The notes beneath the pieces were generated by a model. The model made no database searches. It was not told where the DNA came from and was given only the letters and a program-made list of their open reading frames with translations. DNA of 64,000 nucleotides from Pseudophaeobacter sp. (lineage in GTDB: Bacteria > Pseudomonadota > Alphaproteobacteria > Rhodobacterales > Rhodobacteraceae): contig JALUXC010000025.1 in NCBI GenBank assembly GCA_027019165.1, positions 1 to 64,000 on the forward strand, written 5' to 3'. Numbering within the stretch: position 1 is the stretch's first letter; every line of letters begins with the position of its first letter. Made by a program: the position numbers and the translations under genes. Below, piece by piece: positions 9,635-18,225 of this stretch.

Positions 9635-10039
9635 TCAGGATCCTCGATCAAGATAGTCGCGGAGCTGCGTGACGAAATGCGGCACGGCCAAAGAATGCGT
9701 GCAATACTCCTGCGGACTCATCAACCGCCACCGCTGCCCTTCCGAGCCAAGCCGGATCTGCGACACCAGTCCGACAGGCTGATGCGAGACGAAAAACCAG
9801 ACACGACCGCGCGGGCGCTGATAGTGCCGCACCCAGGAAATGTCAGCAGGGTGCAGCCGCAGGCCGATTTCCTCTTCGGTTTCGCGCAGCGCGCAGGCCT
9901 CGGGCGTTTCATCACCTTCGCGCCCGCCGCCGGGCAGATCCCAGTGACCGGGATAGGGAATGTCGGGTTTGTCGTCGCGCTGGATCACAACGAGTTGCGG
10001 CCCTAGAAACAGGGCAAGCTTGGCGCCAGAAAATGTCAT
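9635..10039 (-). CDS. NUDIX hydrolase
   Basis: The protein (134 residues from the ATG at MTFSGAKLALF) has a complete Nudix box: G-x5-E-x7-R-E-x-x-E-E-x-G, seen as GGREGDETPEACALRE followed by TEEEIGL. It should hydrolyse a nucleoside diphosphate linked to another moiety; substrate unknown. The frame stays open upstream to 10138, but the extension would overlap the divergent dinB start and lacks conserved sequence; an ATG nine bases further upstream (10048) is also possible. It is divergent from dinB, which could hint at nucleotide-pool cleaning, but that is inference. Confidence 0.88.
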   Translation of the reverse strand: MTFSGAKLALFLGPQLVVIQRDDKPDIPYPGHWDLPGGGREGDETPEACALRETEEEIGLRLHPADISWVRHYQRPRGRVWFFVSHQPVGLVSQIRLGSEGQRWRLMSPQEYCTHSLAVPHFVTQLRDYLDRGS

Positions 10040-10136
10040 GATCTGCATCTGCCCATGCAATGGCCTAAAGACAAGCTCGTGGGCGCACAGTACACTGATC
10101 CCCTCTCGCAGCAACGACCAACTGAGGCGTCTTCTC

Positions 10137-11414
10137 ATGTCTCCCTCCCCCGCAGCCCTGTGCCGAGACTGCCTGCAGCAGGTGACGGTTCCGCCGCGCC
10201 GCCCGCAGCGCTGTCCTCAATGTGGCAGCCCGCGCGTCAAGGTGCATGATGAGCTGTTCTCGCTCAGCATTGCCCATATGGATTGCGACGCCTTCTATGC
10301 CAGTGTTGAGAAACGCGATGACCCGAGCCTTGCCGACAAGCCGGTGATCATTGGCGGCGGGCGGCGCGGGGTGGTCTCCACCGCCTGCTATGTGGCCCGC
10401 ATTCGCGGCGTGAAATCCGCCATGCCAATGTTCCAAGCGCTGAAGCTCTGCCCCGATGCGGTGGTGATCAAACCCCGCATGCAGGTCTACGCCGAGGTGA
10501 GCCGCGCCATCCGCGACATGATGTATGAGCTGACGCCGGACGTCGAACCCTTGTCGCTTGACGAGGCCTTCATGGATCTGTCGGGCACCGAAAAACTGCA
10601 TGGTGCGCCGCCTGCGGTGATGCTGGCGCGGCTGGTCAAACGCATGAAAGACGAGCTGGGGATCACCGGCTCCATCGGCCTTAGCCACAACAAGTTCCTG
10701 GCCAAGGTCGCATCGGACCTTGATAAACCGCGCGGGTTTTCGGTGATTGGCAAGGCGGAAACGGCGGAGTTTCTGCGCGACAAACCTGTCCGGCTGATCT
10801 GGGGCATTGGCCCTGCGGCGCAAGCCTCGCTGGACCGCGCCGGGATTCGCAGCTTTGCAGACCTCTTAAGATGGGAACGGCAGGACCTTCATGCCCGGTT
10901 CGGCTCGATGGGGGATCGGCTTTGGCATCTTGCGCGCGGCGAGGACAGGCGGCGCGTCTCGGCCAATGCACCTGTCAAATCTATCTCCAAGGAGACGACC
11001 TTTTTTGAGGACACAGCCAGCACCGAGGTGTTGGACGGCCATCTTTGGCGCTTGGCCGAACAGGTCTCGGATCGCGCCAAAGCCAAAGAGAAGGCCGGGC
11101 GTGTTGTGACGCTGAAACTGAAACGGGCCAACCACAGCGCGCTGACCCGGCGCACGGCTCTACGCAGCCCAACCCAGATGGCTGACACCATCTATCGCAC
11201 CGCCCGCGCGCTGTTGGACCAGGTTGGCAATGAAGGGCCCTATCGCCTGCTCGGCTGCGGTATTTCCGAGCTGGTTCCCGCAGGTCAGGCCGACGACACA
11301 GGCGACCTCCTGGATCCACAGGCGGGCAAGAGAGCCGAGGCCGAACGCGCCAGCGATGCGATCCGAAAGCGATTTGGCAAAGGCGCCATTCTCAAAGGTC
11401 GCGCCCTGCGCTAG
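10137..11414 (+). CDS. dinB: DNA polymerase IV (DinB, Y-family) with an N-terminal zinc-ribbon-like extension
   Basis: The 425-residue translesion polymerase carries the Y-family motifs: AHMDCDAFYASVE (metal Asp about residue 49), SLDEAFMD (about 141) and LSHNKFLAKVASDLDKP (about 185). An HhH-type thumb segment (IWGIGPAAQASL) and a little-finger domain follow. Before the polymerase core are about 40 extra residues with two Cys pairs, C9-x2-C12 and C26-x2-C29, typical of a zinc ribbon and absent from E. coli DinB. The ATG at 10137 is chosen because upstream extension is not conserved-looking. The usual C-terminal beta-clamp motif is not obvious to me; the tail ends KGAILKGRALR. Confidence 0.95.
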   Translation: MSPSPAALCRDCLQQVTVPPRRPQRCPQCGSPRVKVHDELFSLSIAHMDCDAFYASVEKRDDPSLADKPVIIGGGRRGVVSTACYVARIRGVKSAMPMFQALKLCPDAVVIKPRMQVYAEVSRAIRDMMYELTPDVEPLSLDEAFMDLSGTEKLHGAPPAVMLARLVKRMKDELGITGSIGLSHNKFLAKVASDLDKPRGFSVIGKAETAEFLRDKPVRLIWGIGPAAQASLDRAGIRSFADLLRWERQDLHARFGSMGDRLWHLARGEDRRRVSANAPVKSISKETTFFEDTASTEVLDGHLWRLAEQVSDRAKAKEKAGRVVTLKLKRANHSALTRRTALRSPTQMADTIYRTARALLDQVGNEGPYRLLGCGISELVPAGQADDTGDLLDPQAGKRAEAERASDAIRKRFGKGAILKGRALR

Positions 11415-11435
11415 GCGAGGGTCAGCGGGCCGTCG

Positions 11436-12326
11436 TTACTCTGCTGCCAGTGGGCGTGGCATTGGCGCAGCTTCCTTAACATCCCGGCTTTGACGCTCTG
11501 AGCCCGTGATATCCGCAATCACATCGCACAGCGCCTCTTGCAGCGCGGCAAAGTTCTGATTCGGCCGGATTGCATCTTCGTCCATGTAAAGGGACCGGTC
11601 GATTTCTACCTGTACCGCGTGCTGATTGCGCGACGGGCGACCATAACTCTGCGTGATATAGGCCCCGGCAAAAGGCGCGTTGCGGGCGACTCGCAAACCG
11701 CTGCGGGCAAAGGCGGCTTCGATCCTGTCGACGATCTCCCCCGAGGCAGCGGCGCCAAAGCGATCCCCGAGCACCACATCCGGCAGATAGCCAGCGCGCC
11801 GTGGCATGGACTCCAGCGCCTCGTGAGGCATGGAATGACAGTCCACCAGAATCGCTTGTCCGAACCGTTCATGTGCCTGGTCCAGAAGACGCTGCAACGC
11901 GCGATGGTAGGGTTTCCAATAGTTTTCTATGCGTCTGTGCGCCTCCGCCACAGGAAGCTTGCCGCGATAAATGGCCCGTCCACCGGCTACAACCCGCGGA
12001 ATGACCCCCAAACCCGAGGCCACACGGGGATTCTGCCCACGACGAGCAACGCCCTCGATCAGTGCCGGGTCCAGCTCTTCGGGGGAACGGTTGAGATCAA
12101 GATAGGCCCGCGGTTTCTTGGCTGTCAGCAAAGGGGCACCATAGTCGGGAGCCGCCGAGAAAAGCTGATCCACAAAGGCATCCTCGGAACTGCGGATGCG
12201 CTGATTGTCGAGAATCGTTTCCTGCAAGAAATGCTCAGGATAGTCGCTGCCGCTATGCGGCGACGCAAAAACAGCCGCAGAGCAAAGGTCCTGTGGTGAA
12301 AATACAGAAAATGCGTCGTCTGACAT
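11436..12326 (-). CDS. N-formylglutamate amidohydrolase family protein
   Basis: A 296-residue zinc-hydrolase of the FGase (HutG-like) family, which releases formate from N-formylglutamate in histidine breakdown. Family motifs are visible: FASPHSGSDYPEHF near the N-terminus and ILVDCHSMPHEAL at about residue 150. No other hut genes are nearby, so the natural substrate may be another N-formyl or N-acyl amino acid. It is convergent with dinB (22 bp between stops) and divergent from the tRNA-Val gene. Confidence 0.85.
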   Translation of the reverse strand: MSDDAFSVFSPQDLCSAAVFASPHSGSDYPEHFLQETILDNQRIRSSEDAFVDQLFSAAPDYGAPLLTAKKPRAYLDLNRSPEELDPALIEGVARRGQNPRVASGLGVIPRVVAGGRAIYRGKLPVAEAHRRIENYWKPYHRALQRLLDQAHERFGQAILVDCHSMPHEALESMPRRAGYLPDVVLGDRFGAAASGEIVDRIEAAFARSGLRVARNAPFAGAYITQSYGRPSRNQHAVQVEIDRSLYMDEDAIRPNQNFAALQEALCDVIADITGSERQSRDVKEAAPMPRPLAAE

Positions 12327-12486
12327 TGCGGCTCTGGCCCCATGAAACTTAGAAATAGCATAGAGCGGAAATTTCTGGGGTCAAAAGCTCTTGCACCCTT
12401 CCGCGACTCTTATTATAGACCCCTTCACCGGCGCGGCACCCCGCGCCCCGTTTGTTTTATGGGGCCAGGTGTTGCAAGGGTTTCAT

Positions 12487-12561
12487 GGGCGATTAGCTCA
12501 GCGGTAGAGCACTTCGTTGACATCGAAGGGGTCACAAGTTCGAACCTTGTATCGCCCACCA
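12487..12561 (+). tRNA. tRNA-Val (anticodon GAC)
   Basis: A complete 75-nt cloverleaf. The acceptor GGGCGAT pairs perfectly with ATCGCCC, the D arm is GCTC/GAGC, the anticodon stem CTTCG/CGAAG frames the loop TTGACAT (anticodon GAC), the T arm is ACAAG/CTTGT with TTCGAAC, and the CCA end is encoded. It lies 80 bp before rpmJ on the same strand. Confidence 0.97.
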
Positions 12562-12641
12562 TGAATTCATTGTTTTGGTCCACGGATCGGAACACCCGCT
12601 AACCCAGGCGCTGGTTCGCGCCGCAGAACAGGAGAAGGACC

Positions 12642-12767
12642 ATGAAGGTCAAGAACTCGCTCCGCTCGCTCAAGAACCGGCACCGTGACTGCCGCGTTGT
12701 GCGTCGCAAGGGCCGCGTATACGTGATCAACAAGACCCAGCGCCGCTTCAAAGCACGCCAAGGCTGA
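12642..12767 (+). CDS. rpmJ: 50S ribosomal protein L36
   Basis: This 41-residue protein, too short for routine ORF filters, begins [17 protein letters not shown] and ends [12 protein letters not shown], the alphaproteobacterial L36 form. It is very basic. It lacks the complete zinc-binding CCHC set of the classical short form, having a single Cys (C17), as in the zinc-independent (C-minus) L36 type. AGGAGAAGG precedes the ATG, and a strong terminator follows 37 bp after the stop. Confidence 0.96.
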   Translation: MKVKNSLRSLKNRHRDCRVVRRKGRVYVINKTQRRFKARQG

Positions 12768-12803
12768 TTGGTACGGGCTGGCAACAGTCACAGCGACATT
12801 TCG

Positions 12804-12833
12804 AAAACCGCATCCTCGGATGCGGTTTTTTTG
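12804..12833 (+). terminator. rho-independent terminator of rpmJ
   Basis: AACCGCATC pairs with GATGCGGTT around a CTCG loop, followed by an uninterrupted T-run. It isolates rpmJ from fbpA. Confidence 0.93.
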
Positions 12834-12909
12834 TGTTTTGCATGGCGGCAAGGACTGCCAGCAAAGTCTCGCAAGAGGGAAACAGTTTTCCAAGTAAAAC
12901 TGTCGGTTT

Positions 12910-12954
12910 TTGTTTTCATTCATCCTGGAATCATATAATTGACTAAATCAGTCA
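12910..12954 (+). promoter_or_regulatory. fbpA promoter overlapped by a perfect TGACT-N5-AGTCA operator
   Basis: A consensus -10 box TATAAT lies at 12934-12939, with TTGTTT at 12910-12915 as a plausible -35 (18-bp spacer). Starting at 12940, directly after the -10, is the perfect palindrome TGACTAAATCAGTCA (12940-12954), centred on the expected transcription start. It fits the TGA-N9-TCA form of alphaproteobacterial iron-responsive boxes (RirA/IscR-type Rrf2 regulators). Its position predicts repression when iron is replete. The regulator itself is not in the window. Confidence 0.65.
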
Positions 12955-12985
12955 GAAACGAGCACCTTGTTTGATGGGAGAAAAC

Positions 12986-14002
12986 ATGTCCAAAGCAACC
13001 ACGATCCTGGCCGGAGCCCTGGCAGCCACCATGGCAACCTCTGCTGCTGCAGAAGGCGAAGTGAACCTCTATTCTTCGCGCCACTACGACACTGACGAGC
13101 GCCTGTACTCTGATTTCGAAGAGGCCACCGGCATCCGCATCAACCGTATCGAAGGCAAGGCGGATGAGCTGATTGCCCGCATGCAGGCCGAAGGCGAGAA
13201 CTCCCCTGCGGATATCCTGCTGACCGTAGACACGTCGCGCCTTGCCCGCGCAAAAGACGCCGGCGTGCTGCAATCCATCGACAGCGCAACACTGGAAGCC
13301 CGCGTTCCCGGCTATCTGCAGGATGAAGACAACCAGTGGTTCGGCTTCTCCCAGCGCGCGCGTATCATCTTTTTCGACAAAGCAGATGTTGCAAACCCGC
13401 CCCAGACCTATCTGGACCTGGCGGATCCCGCCTACAAAGGTCAGGTCTGCATCCGCTCGTCCACCAACACCTACAACCAGACTCTGCTGGCCTCGATCAT
13501 CACCCATCACGGCGCCGAGGCTGCCACATCCTGGGCCGAAGGCGTGGTTGCCAACATGGCGCGTGAACCGCAGGGCGGTGACACCGATCAGCTGCGCGGG
13601 ATCGTGTCGGGCGAGTGCGAAATCTCGGTGGCCAACAGCTATTACTTTGCCCGTTCAATTCGCAAAGACGTCAAAGGCCTGTCCGATTCCCGTGACATGA
13701 TCGGCTGGGTCTTCCCGTCGCAGAACGCCGAAGGCGCCCACATGAACCTCTCTGGCGGCGGCGTGGCAGCCCACTCCCCGAACCGCGAGAACGCTATCAA
13801 GTTCCTGGAATACCTCGCGTCCGATCAGGCGCAGCAGTATTTCTCGGCCGGCAACGATGAGTTTCCCGCAGTCCCCGGCGTTGGCCTTGCCCCCAGCATC
13901 GCGGCCCTCGGGCACTTCAAGCCTGACGATGTGAATCTCTCCGAGGTCGCCAAGAACATCCCCGAAGCTCAGAAGATCTTTAACGCGGTCGGCTGGAAGT
14001 AA
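12986..14002 (+). CDS. fbpA: Fe(3+) ABC transporter substrate-binding protein, FbpA-like
   Basis: A 338-residue periplasmic ferric-binding protein. The ATG at MSKATTILAG is preferred because GGGAG lies at the right distance; earlier TTG/ATG codons sit on that box. A signal peptide ending TSAAAEG precedes the mature start VNLYSSRHYDTDE, the typical FbpA N-terminus. The adjacent tyrosines of NSYYFARS (about residues 217-218) match the iron-ligating YY pair. The gene stands alone between two terminators; the permease fbpB is 1.2 kb away on the other strand and no ATPase is present in the window. The promoter carries a likely iron operator. Confidence 0.95.
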   Translation: MSKATTILAGALAATMATSAAAEGEVNLYSSRHYDTDERLYSDFEEATGIRINRIEGKADELIARMQAEGENSPADILLTVDTSRLARAKDAGVLQSIDSATLEARVPGYLQDEDNQWFGFSQRARIIFFDKADVANPPQTYLDLADPAYKGQVCIRSSTNTYNQTLLASIITHHGAEAATSWAEGVVANMAREPQGGDTDQLRGIVSGECEISVANSYYFARSIRKDVKGLSDSRDMIGWVFPSQNAEGAHMNLSGGGVAAHSPNRENAIKFLEYLASDQAQQYFSAGNDEFPAVPGVGLAPSIAALGHFKPDDVNLSEVAKNIPEAQKIFNAVGWK

Positions 14003-14020
14003 TCCGCGAATCACATGAGA

Positions 14021-14050
14021 GAAGGCGCAAAGCGTTTTGCGCCTTCTTTC
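14021..14050 (+). terminator. rho-independent terminator of fbpA
   Basis: GAAGGCGCAAA pairs perfectly with TTTGCGCCTTC around GCGT and ends in TTTC, 19 bp after the fbpA stop. Confidence 0.88.
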
Positions 14051-14298
14051 GATCCCAACCAAGGCGCATCAAAAAGTGAGCGTGAAAAACGACTCAGCCC
14101 TTCATTTTGGCGGAAACACTCAACAAACCCCAAAATCTTCCGATTTCGCTTGGTGAACACGCTAACTTTCTTCCTGAACTTCTGGACCTGAGGCCGTTCG
14201 GCCCTTATAGATCGCGAAGTTTTTTTGAGAGGGGGATTGATACACATGCAGGCTTGCCCAAACACCGGATCATTGACCGGAACACATGGAGCCCTGCT

Positions 14299-15159
14299 GT
14301 GAAAAGGCTCCCAGTCACCGTCATAAGCGGATACCTTGGCGCAGGAAAGACCAGCCTGATCAATCGCCTTCTGGCCGAAGATCACGGCCTGAAACTCGCG
14401 GTCGTCGTCAATGATTTTGGCGCTATCAACATCGACGCAGAGTTGATTGGTGACGCTGAGACGGATGCCATCGCACTTTCCAACGGTTGCATTTGTTGCA
14501 CCATGGGGACCGACCTTGCGATGACACTGCGCCAGATTGCACAGCGCGAAACGCAGCCCTGCCATCTCATCATAGAGGCAAGCGGAGTGTCAGATCCGAT
14601 TGCCATAACCAATACAGTCATGACCGAAAGCGGCTTCAGCTACGCTGGCATCATAACCATTGTGGACGGAGACAATGCCCTGGCGCTGTTCGACGATGAT
14701 GACATTGCCCCACAGCTGACCCAGCAAATCCGTGCGGCAGATCTGACCTTGGTGTCGAAATGCGAAGAGCTGGGTTCTGAGCTAAAGAAAAAGCTGAAAG
14801 AAATCGGCGCCCGCACGCCCACGGTTTTGAACGGGGCGCCGGTATCTGATCTGTTGTTGGACGTTGTCCCCCTGCCCAAGGGCCGCCCCTCAACAGTGCA
14901 TCCATCCTATGCCACCTGGCACTATCAAAGCAAAGACCCGCTGGACCGCCGTACATTGGGCGAAAAGCTGGCAAACCGGCCAACAGGTCTTTATCGGATG
15001 AAGGGCTACGTACTGACCTCTGGCGGTGCCTATCAGTTGCATATCGTGGGACGCCACGTCGAGGCCCGCCATTGCGAGGCAGACGAAACGCTTTTGGTCG
15101 GGTTGGGCCTTTCGGACAGAATAACGCCCGAGCAGATTGATGCCTGGTGGCATAGTTAG
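14299..15159 (+). CDS. COG0523 (CobW/ZNG-type) metal-chaperone GTPase
   Basis: A 286-residue G3E-family GTPase. From the GTG at 14299 the protein reads (M)KRLPVTVISGYLGAGKTS, placing the P-loop at residues 11-18 as in the family. The frame stays open back to a TTG at 14107, but that extension looks unlike the family. The hallmark metal-binding CxCC is present (NGCICCTMG, about residue 66), plus VVNDFG and the base-recognition-like LVSKCEEL. Members deliver Zn, Co or other metals to client proteins. Its place between fbpA and fbpB suggests metal homeostasis, but no metal box is visible upstream. The GTG start has no strong ribosome-binding site. Confidence 0.85.
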   Translation: MKRLPVTVISGYLGAGKTSLINRLLAEDHGLKLAVVVNDFGAINIDAELIGDAETDAIALSNGCICCTMGTDLAMTLRQIAQRETQPCHLIIEASGVSDPIAITNTVMTESGFSYAGIITIVDGDNALALFDDDDIAPQLTQQIRAADLTLVSKCEELGSELKKKLKEIGARTPTVLNGAPVSDLLLDVVPLPKGRPSTVHPSYATWHYQSKDPLDRRTLGEKLANRPTGLYRMKGYVLTSGGAYQLHIVGRHVEARHCEADETLLVGLGLSDRITPEQIDAWWHS

Positions 15160-15164
15160 GCCTA

Positions 15165-16841
15165 TCAGCGACGCCCCACCTGGCGGCAGATCAGGATCAC
15201 CGGCAACAACCCGACGGCCATGATTACAAGGGATGGCACTGCCGCCCCTTCCAGCCGTTCGTCCGAGGCAAGGCGATAGGCCTGCACCGCCAGCGTGTCA
15301 TAATTGAATGGGCGCATGATCAGCGTGGCTGGCAGTTCCTTCATCACGTCCACAAAGACGATCAAAAGCGCCGTCAGAAGGCTGGGCGTCAGGATCGGCA
15401 GATGCACCCGGCGCAGCATGCCCAAGGGGCTTTGCCCCAGAGACCGCGCCGCCGCATCCATATTGGCATGGACCGTGGACTGGCCACTCTCATAGGCGCC
15501 AAGGGCTGCAGCCAGAAAGCGCACCATATAGGCGGCCACCAACAGCCAGATCGATCCGGTGATCAAAAGCCCGGTGCGGATGTCAAAGGTGGCGCGCATC
15601 CAGGCATCCAGCGCATTGTCAAAGGCTGCAAAGGGCACCATCAGCCCTACTGCAATCACCCCGCCCGGCACCGCATATCCCAGGCGTGACATATAGGCGG
15701 CCGTCGACGACCCGCGCCCCGGACGCAGCCGCTGATAGAACCCCAGCGCTACCGCCGCCAGCACCGTCAGCATGGCGGCGACCGAGGCAAGCACCAGCGA
15801 GTTCTGGATAAAACCGACATAGCGGCGGCTCAGCAGATCCTGCTCCGACTGCAGCCCCATGTTGAAAAGGATCACCACCGGCAGAAGGAAGCCCAAGGCA
15901 ACCGGGATCGCACAGAGGATCCAGGCCGCCGCCGCGCGCCCTCCCGTCAACTCTGCCGGAGGCATTTCAGCGTGGTGCTTCCCCGCCTGATGATAGCGCG
16001 CCTTGCCGCGGGTAGAGCGCTCGACCACCGCCAGCATCAGTGCGAAACTCAAGAGACACAGCGCCAGCTGCGCCGCCCCGGCCCGGTCCGCCAGAGAGAA
16101 CCAGCTGGTGTAAATACCGGTCGCAAAGGTCTGAACCCCGAAATAGGAGACTGTGCCGAAATCCGCGATCGTCTCCATCACCGCCAGCAGCACGCCCGAA
16201 GCAATAGCAGGTCGCGCCATTGGCAGGCTGACGCGCCAGAAAGCCTCCCAGGCGCTTTTGCCAAGGGCCCGCGCCGCCAGAAAGGCACCTGCGCTTTGTT
16301 GCAAAAACGCCGCCCGCGCCAAGAGGTAGACATAGGGGTAGAGCACCAGGATCAGCATCACCGCTGCGCCGCCGGTCGAGCGGATCTCAGGGAACCAGTA
16401 GTCGCGCGGTCCCCAGCCCGTCACCTGCCGCAGCGTTGTCTGTACGATGCCCGGATGATCCAGAACAAAGGTATAAGCGTAGGCCAGCACATAGGCCGGA
16501 AAAGCCAGCGGCAGAACAAGCGCGACCTCGAAAAGCCGCACGCCGGGAAAACGGGTCATGGTCACCAGCCAGGCCGCGCCAACGCCCACCAGAAGCGTAC
16601 CAAGCGAAACCAAGCCCACGAGAACCACCGTAGTGCCCAGGTAGCGCGGCAGGACTGTCTCAGCCAGGTGGCTGATCGTCTCAGTCCCGCCGATCATCGC
16701 GGCCAATGCGACCGCCAGCATAGGTAGAACGCAGGCCAGCGCCACGGCCCAGCCGAGCGCCGCAAAGATGCCGGTGCCGCCCTTGCGCCCGCGCCGGGTG
16801 CCTTTTGGGGCATAGTCAGGGCTGTGGCTTGCCTCGGTCAT
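15165..16841 (-). CDS. fbpB: Fe(3+) ABC transporter permease, fused two-domain FbpB type
   Basis: A 558-residue inner-membrane permease with two tandem binding-protein-dependent transport modules, about 12 membrane helices, as in FbpB/SfuB. The EAA-like cytoplasmic loops are visible as AARALGKSAWEAFWRVSLP (about residue 195) and AARSLGQSPLGMLRRVHLP (about 470), the contact sites for the ATPase. It stops 5 bp from the convergent COG0523 gene. Partner fbpA lies on the opposite strand; no fbpC ATPase is in the window, so the ATPase must be supplied from elsewhere. Confidence 0.93.
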   Translation of the reverse strand: MTEASHSPDYAPKGTRRGRKGGTGIFAALGWAVALACVLPMLAVALAAMIGGTETISHLAETVLPRYLGTTVVLVGLVSLGTLLVGVGAAWLVTMTRFPGVRLFEVALVLPLAFPAYVLAYAYTFVLDHPGIVQTTLRQVTGWGPRDYWFPEIRSTGGAAVMLILVLYPYVYLLARAAFLQQSAGAFLAARALGKSAWEAFWRVSLPMARPAIASGVLLAVMETIADFGTVSYFGVQTFATGIYTSWFSLADRAGAAQLALCLLSFALMLAVVERSTRGKARYHQAGKHHAEMPPAELTGGRAAAAWILCAIPVALGFLLPVVILFNMGLQSEQDLLSRRYVGFIQNSLVLASVAAMLTVLAAVALGFYQRLRPGRGSSTAAYMSRLGYAVPGGVIAVGLMVPFAAFDNALDAWMRATFDIRTGLLITGSIWLLVAAYMVRFLAAALGAYESGQSTVHANMDAAARSLGQSPLGMLRRVHLPILTPSLLTALLIVFVDVMKELPATLIMRPFNYDTLAVQAYRLASDERLEGAAVPSLVIMAVGLLPVILICRQVGRR

Positions 16842-16930
16842 CGACGTGGGTGATCTCTTCGCAGTTCTGAACCAGTCCTATTTCGATCATTTATGTCGGA
16901 AATTCCAGCAGGAAACTCAGGGAGCATTCA

Positions 16931-16965
16931 AAAGCAAACAGCCGGACCATTCAGACGCCCGGCTG
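16931..16965 (-). terminator. terminator at the end of the Liv/CoA-ligase operon
   Basis: On the minus strand CAGCCGG pairs with CCGGCTG across a 13-base loop and is followed by TTTGCTTTTG. It lies about 25 bp after the stop of the PaaK-like gene and closes the eight-gene operon. Confidence 0.7.
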
Positions 16966-16990
16966 CTTGGTACAATTGGGTCAGGCCCAA

Positions 16991-18208
16991 TCAGTCGTAT
17001 GTGCGCTGGTCCTCGATCACCAACCCGTCTTTGGGCAGGGAGCCGGGTGCGACCACCTCGATCTTGCCCTTGAGTTTCAGGACTTCGATCACCGATTTGC
17101 CAAAGGTGATATCATCACCGCCGTTGGCTTCAATCTGAACCGTCATCGTGTCCATCTCACCATCGCGGGCAGCGATGACGCGGGCCTTGACGATCTCATC
17201 GTGTTTGTCGACCAGTGCTGCCACCTGCTCGGGGCGTACGAACATACCTTTGATTTTTGTGGTCTGATCGGCACGGCCCATCCAGCCCTTGATGCGCATA
17301 TTGGTGCGACCACAGGGCGAGACACCCGGCAATACCGCCGACAGATCCCCGGTGGCAAAACGGATCAGCGGATAGTCGGGGTTGAGAGTGGTCACGACCA
17401 CCTCACCGACCTCACCCGGTGCCACGGGGGTGCCGGTGCCGGGGGTGACGATTTCGACGATGACCTTTTCGTCGACGATCATCCCCTCCATCGCGGCGCT
17501 TTCATAAGCGATATTGCCCAGATCCGCCGTAGCGTAGGACTGCAGACAGGTGATGCCACGGTCGGCGTACTCCTGACGCAGCGACGGAAACAGAGCTCCG
17601 CCCCCCACAGCAGCCTTTTTGAAGCCGAGCGTGACACCCATCGCCTCGGCCTTATCCAGGATCACCTTCAGGTAATCGGGCGTACCGGCATAGGCGGTTG
17701 CGCCTACATCACGGGCCGCAGTGACCTGCAGTTCCGTTTGCCCGGTGCCCGCCGGCAGAACGGCAGCGCCCACCGCGCGGGCCCCGCTTTCAAAGATCAT
17801 GCCAGCAGGCGTCAGGTGGTAGCCAAAGCAGTTCTGCACCACATCCCCGGCGCCAATGCCGACCGCATGCAGGAAACGCCCCATGCGCCACCAATCATGG
17901 TCGCTGCCGCCCGGCTCGTAAATCGGCCCCGGCGACTGGAAGATATGCGCGAACCCATGGGCAGGCTTCACAGTAAAGCCACCAAAGGGCGCGTTTTCGG
18001 CCTGAGCGCGGCTCAGCTCTGATTTGCGCAGCACCGGCAAGGACGCCAGATCCGCCGCGCCGGTGATCACTGTCGGATCCACATCCGCAAGGGAGGCCCC
18101 GTAACCGGGGGCAGATTTGGCACGGGCGATCTGTTCGGGCAGGGCCTTGGCCAGATCTGCAGCGCGTTCATCAGCGGAGCGGGTTTCGAGTGTGTCAAAG
18201 AAACTCAT
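16991..18208 (-). CDS. PaaK-like adenylate-forming protein with a degenerate phosphate loop
   Basis: A 405-residue member of the phenylacetate-CoA ligase (PaaK) branch of adenylate-forming enzymes, shorter than typical PaaK (about 430-440). The conserved A-site region is recognisable (RFATGDLS about residue 290, RIKGWMGRADQTTKIKGMFV about 315). Where PaaK has the SSGTTG phosphate loop, this protein reads FQSPGPIYEPGG (about 88-99), so the loop is rebuilt or lost. The ATG at MSFFDTLETRS is used; the frame extends 10 residues further. It is the last gene of the Liv operon, 17 bp after livF. It may be a specialised CoA ligase or a non-catalytic relative. Confidence 0.82.
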   Translation of the reverse strand: MSFFDTLETRSADERAADLAKALPEQIARAKSAPGYGASLADVDPTVITGAADLASLPVLRKSELSRAQAENAPFGGFTVKPAHGFAHIFQSPGPIYEPGGSDHDWWRMGRFLHAVGIGAGDVVQNCFGYHLTPAGMIFESGARAVGAAVLPAGTGQTELQVTAARDVGATAYAGTPDYLKVILDKAEAMGVTLGFKKAAVGGGALFPSLRQEYADRGITCLQSYATADLGNIAYESAAMEGMIVDEKVIVEIVTPGTGTPVAPGEVGEVVVTTLNPDYPLIRFATGDLSAVLPGVSPCGRTNMRIKGWMGRADQTTKIKGMFVRPEQVAALVDKHDEIVKARVIAARDGEMDTMTVQIEANGGDDITFGKSVIEVLKLKGKIEVVAPGSLPKDGLVIEDQRTYD

Positions 18209-18225
18209 ATCATTACTATCCCGCA

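Noticed and set aside
14107-14298. 64-residue N-terminal extension of the COG0523 GTPase from a TTG codon
   Set aside because: The family starts a few residues before the P-loop; the extension shows no conserved features.
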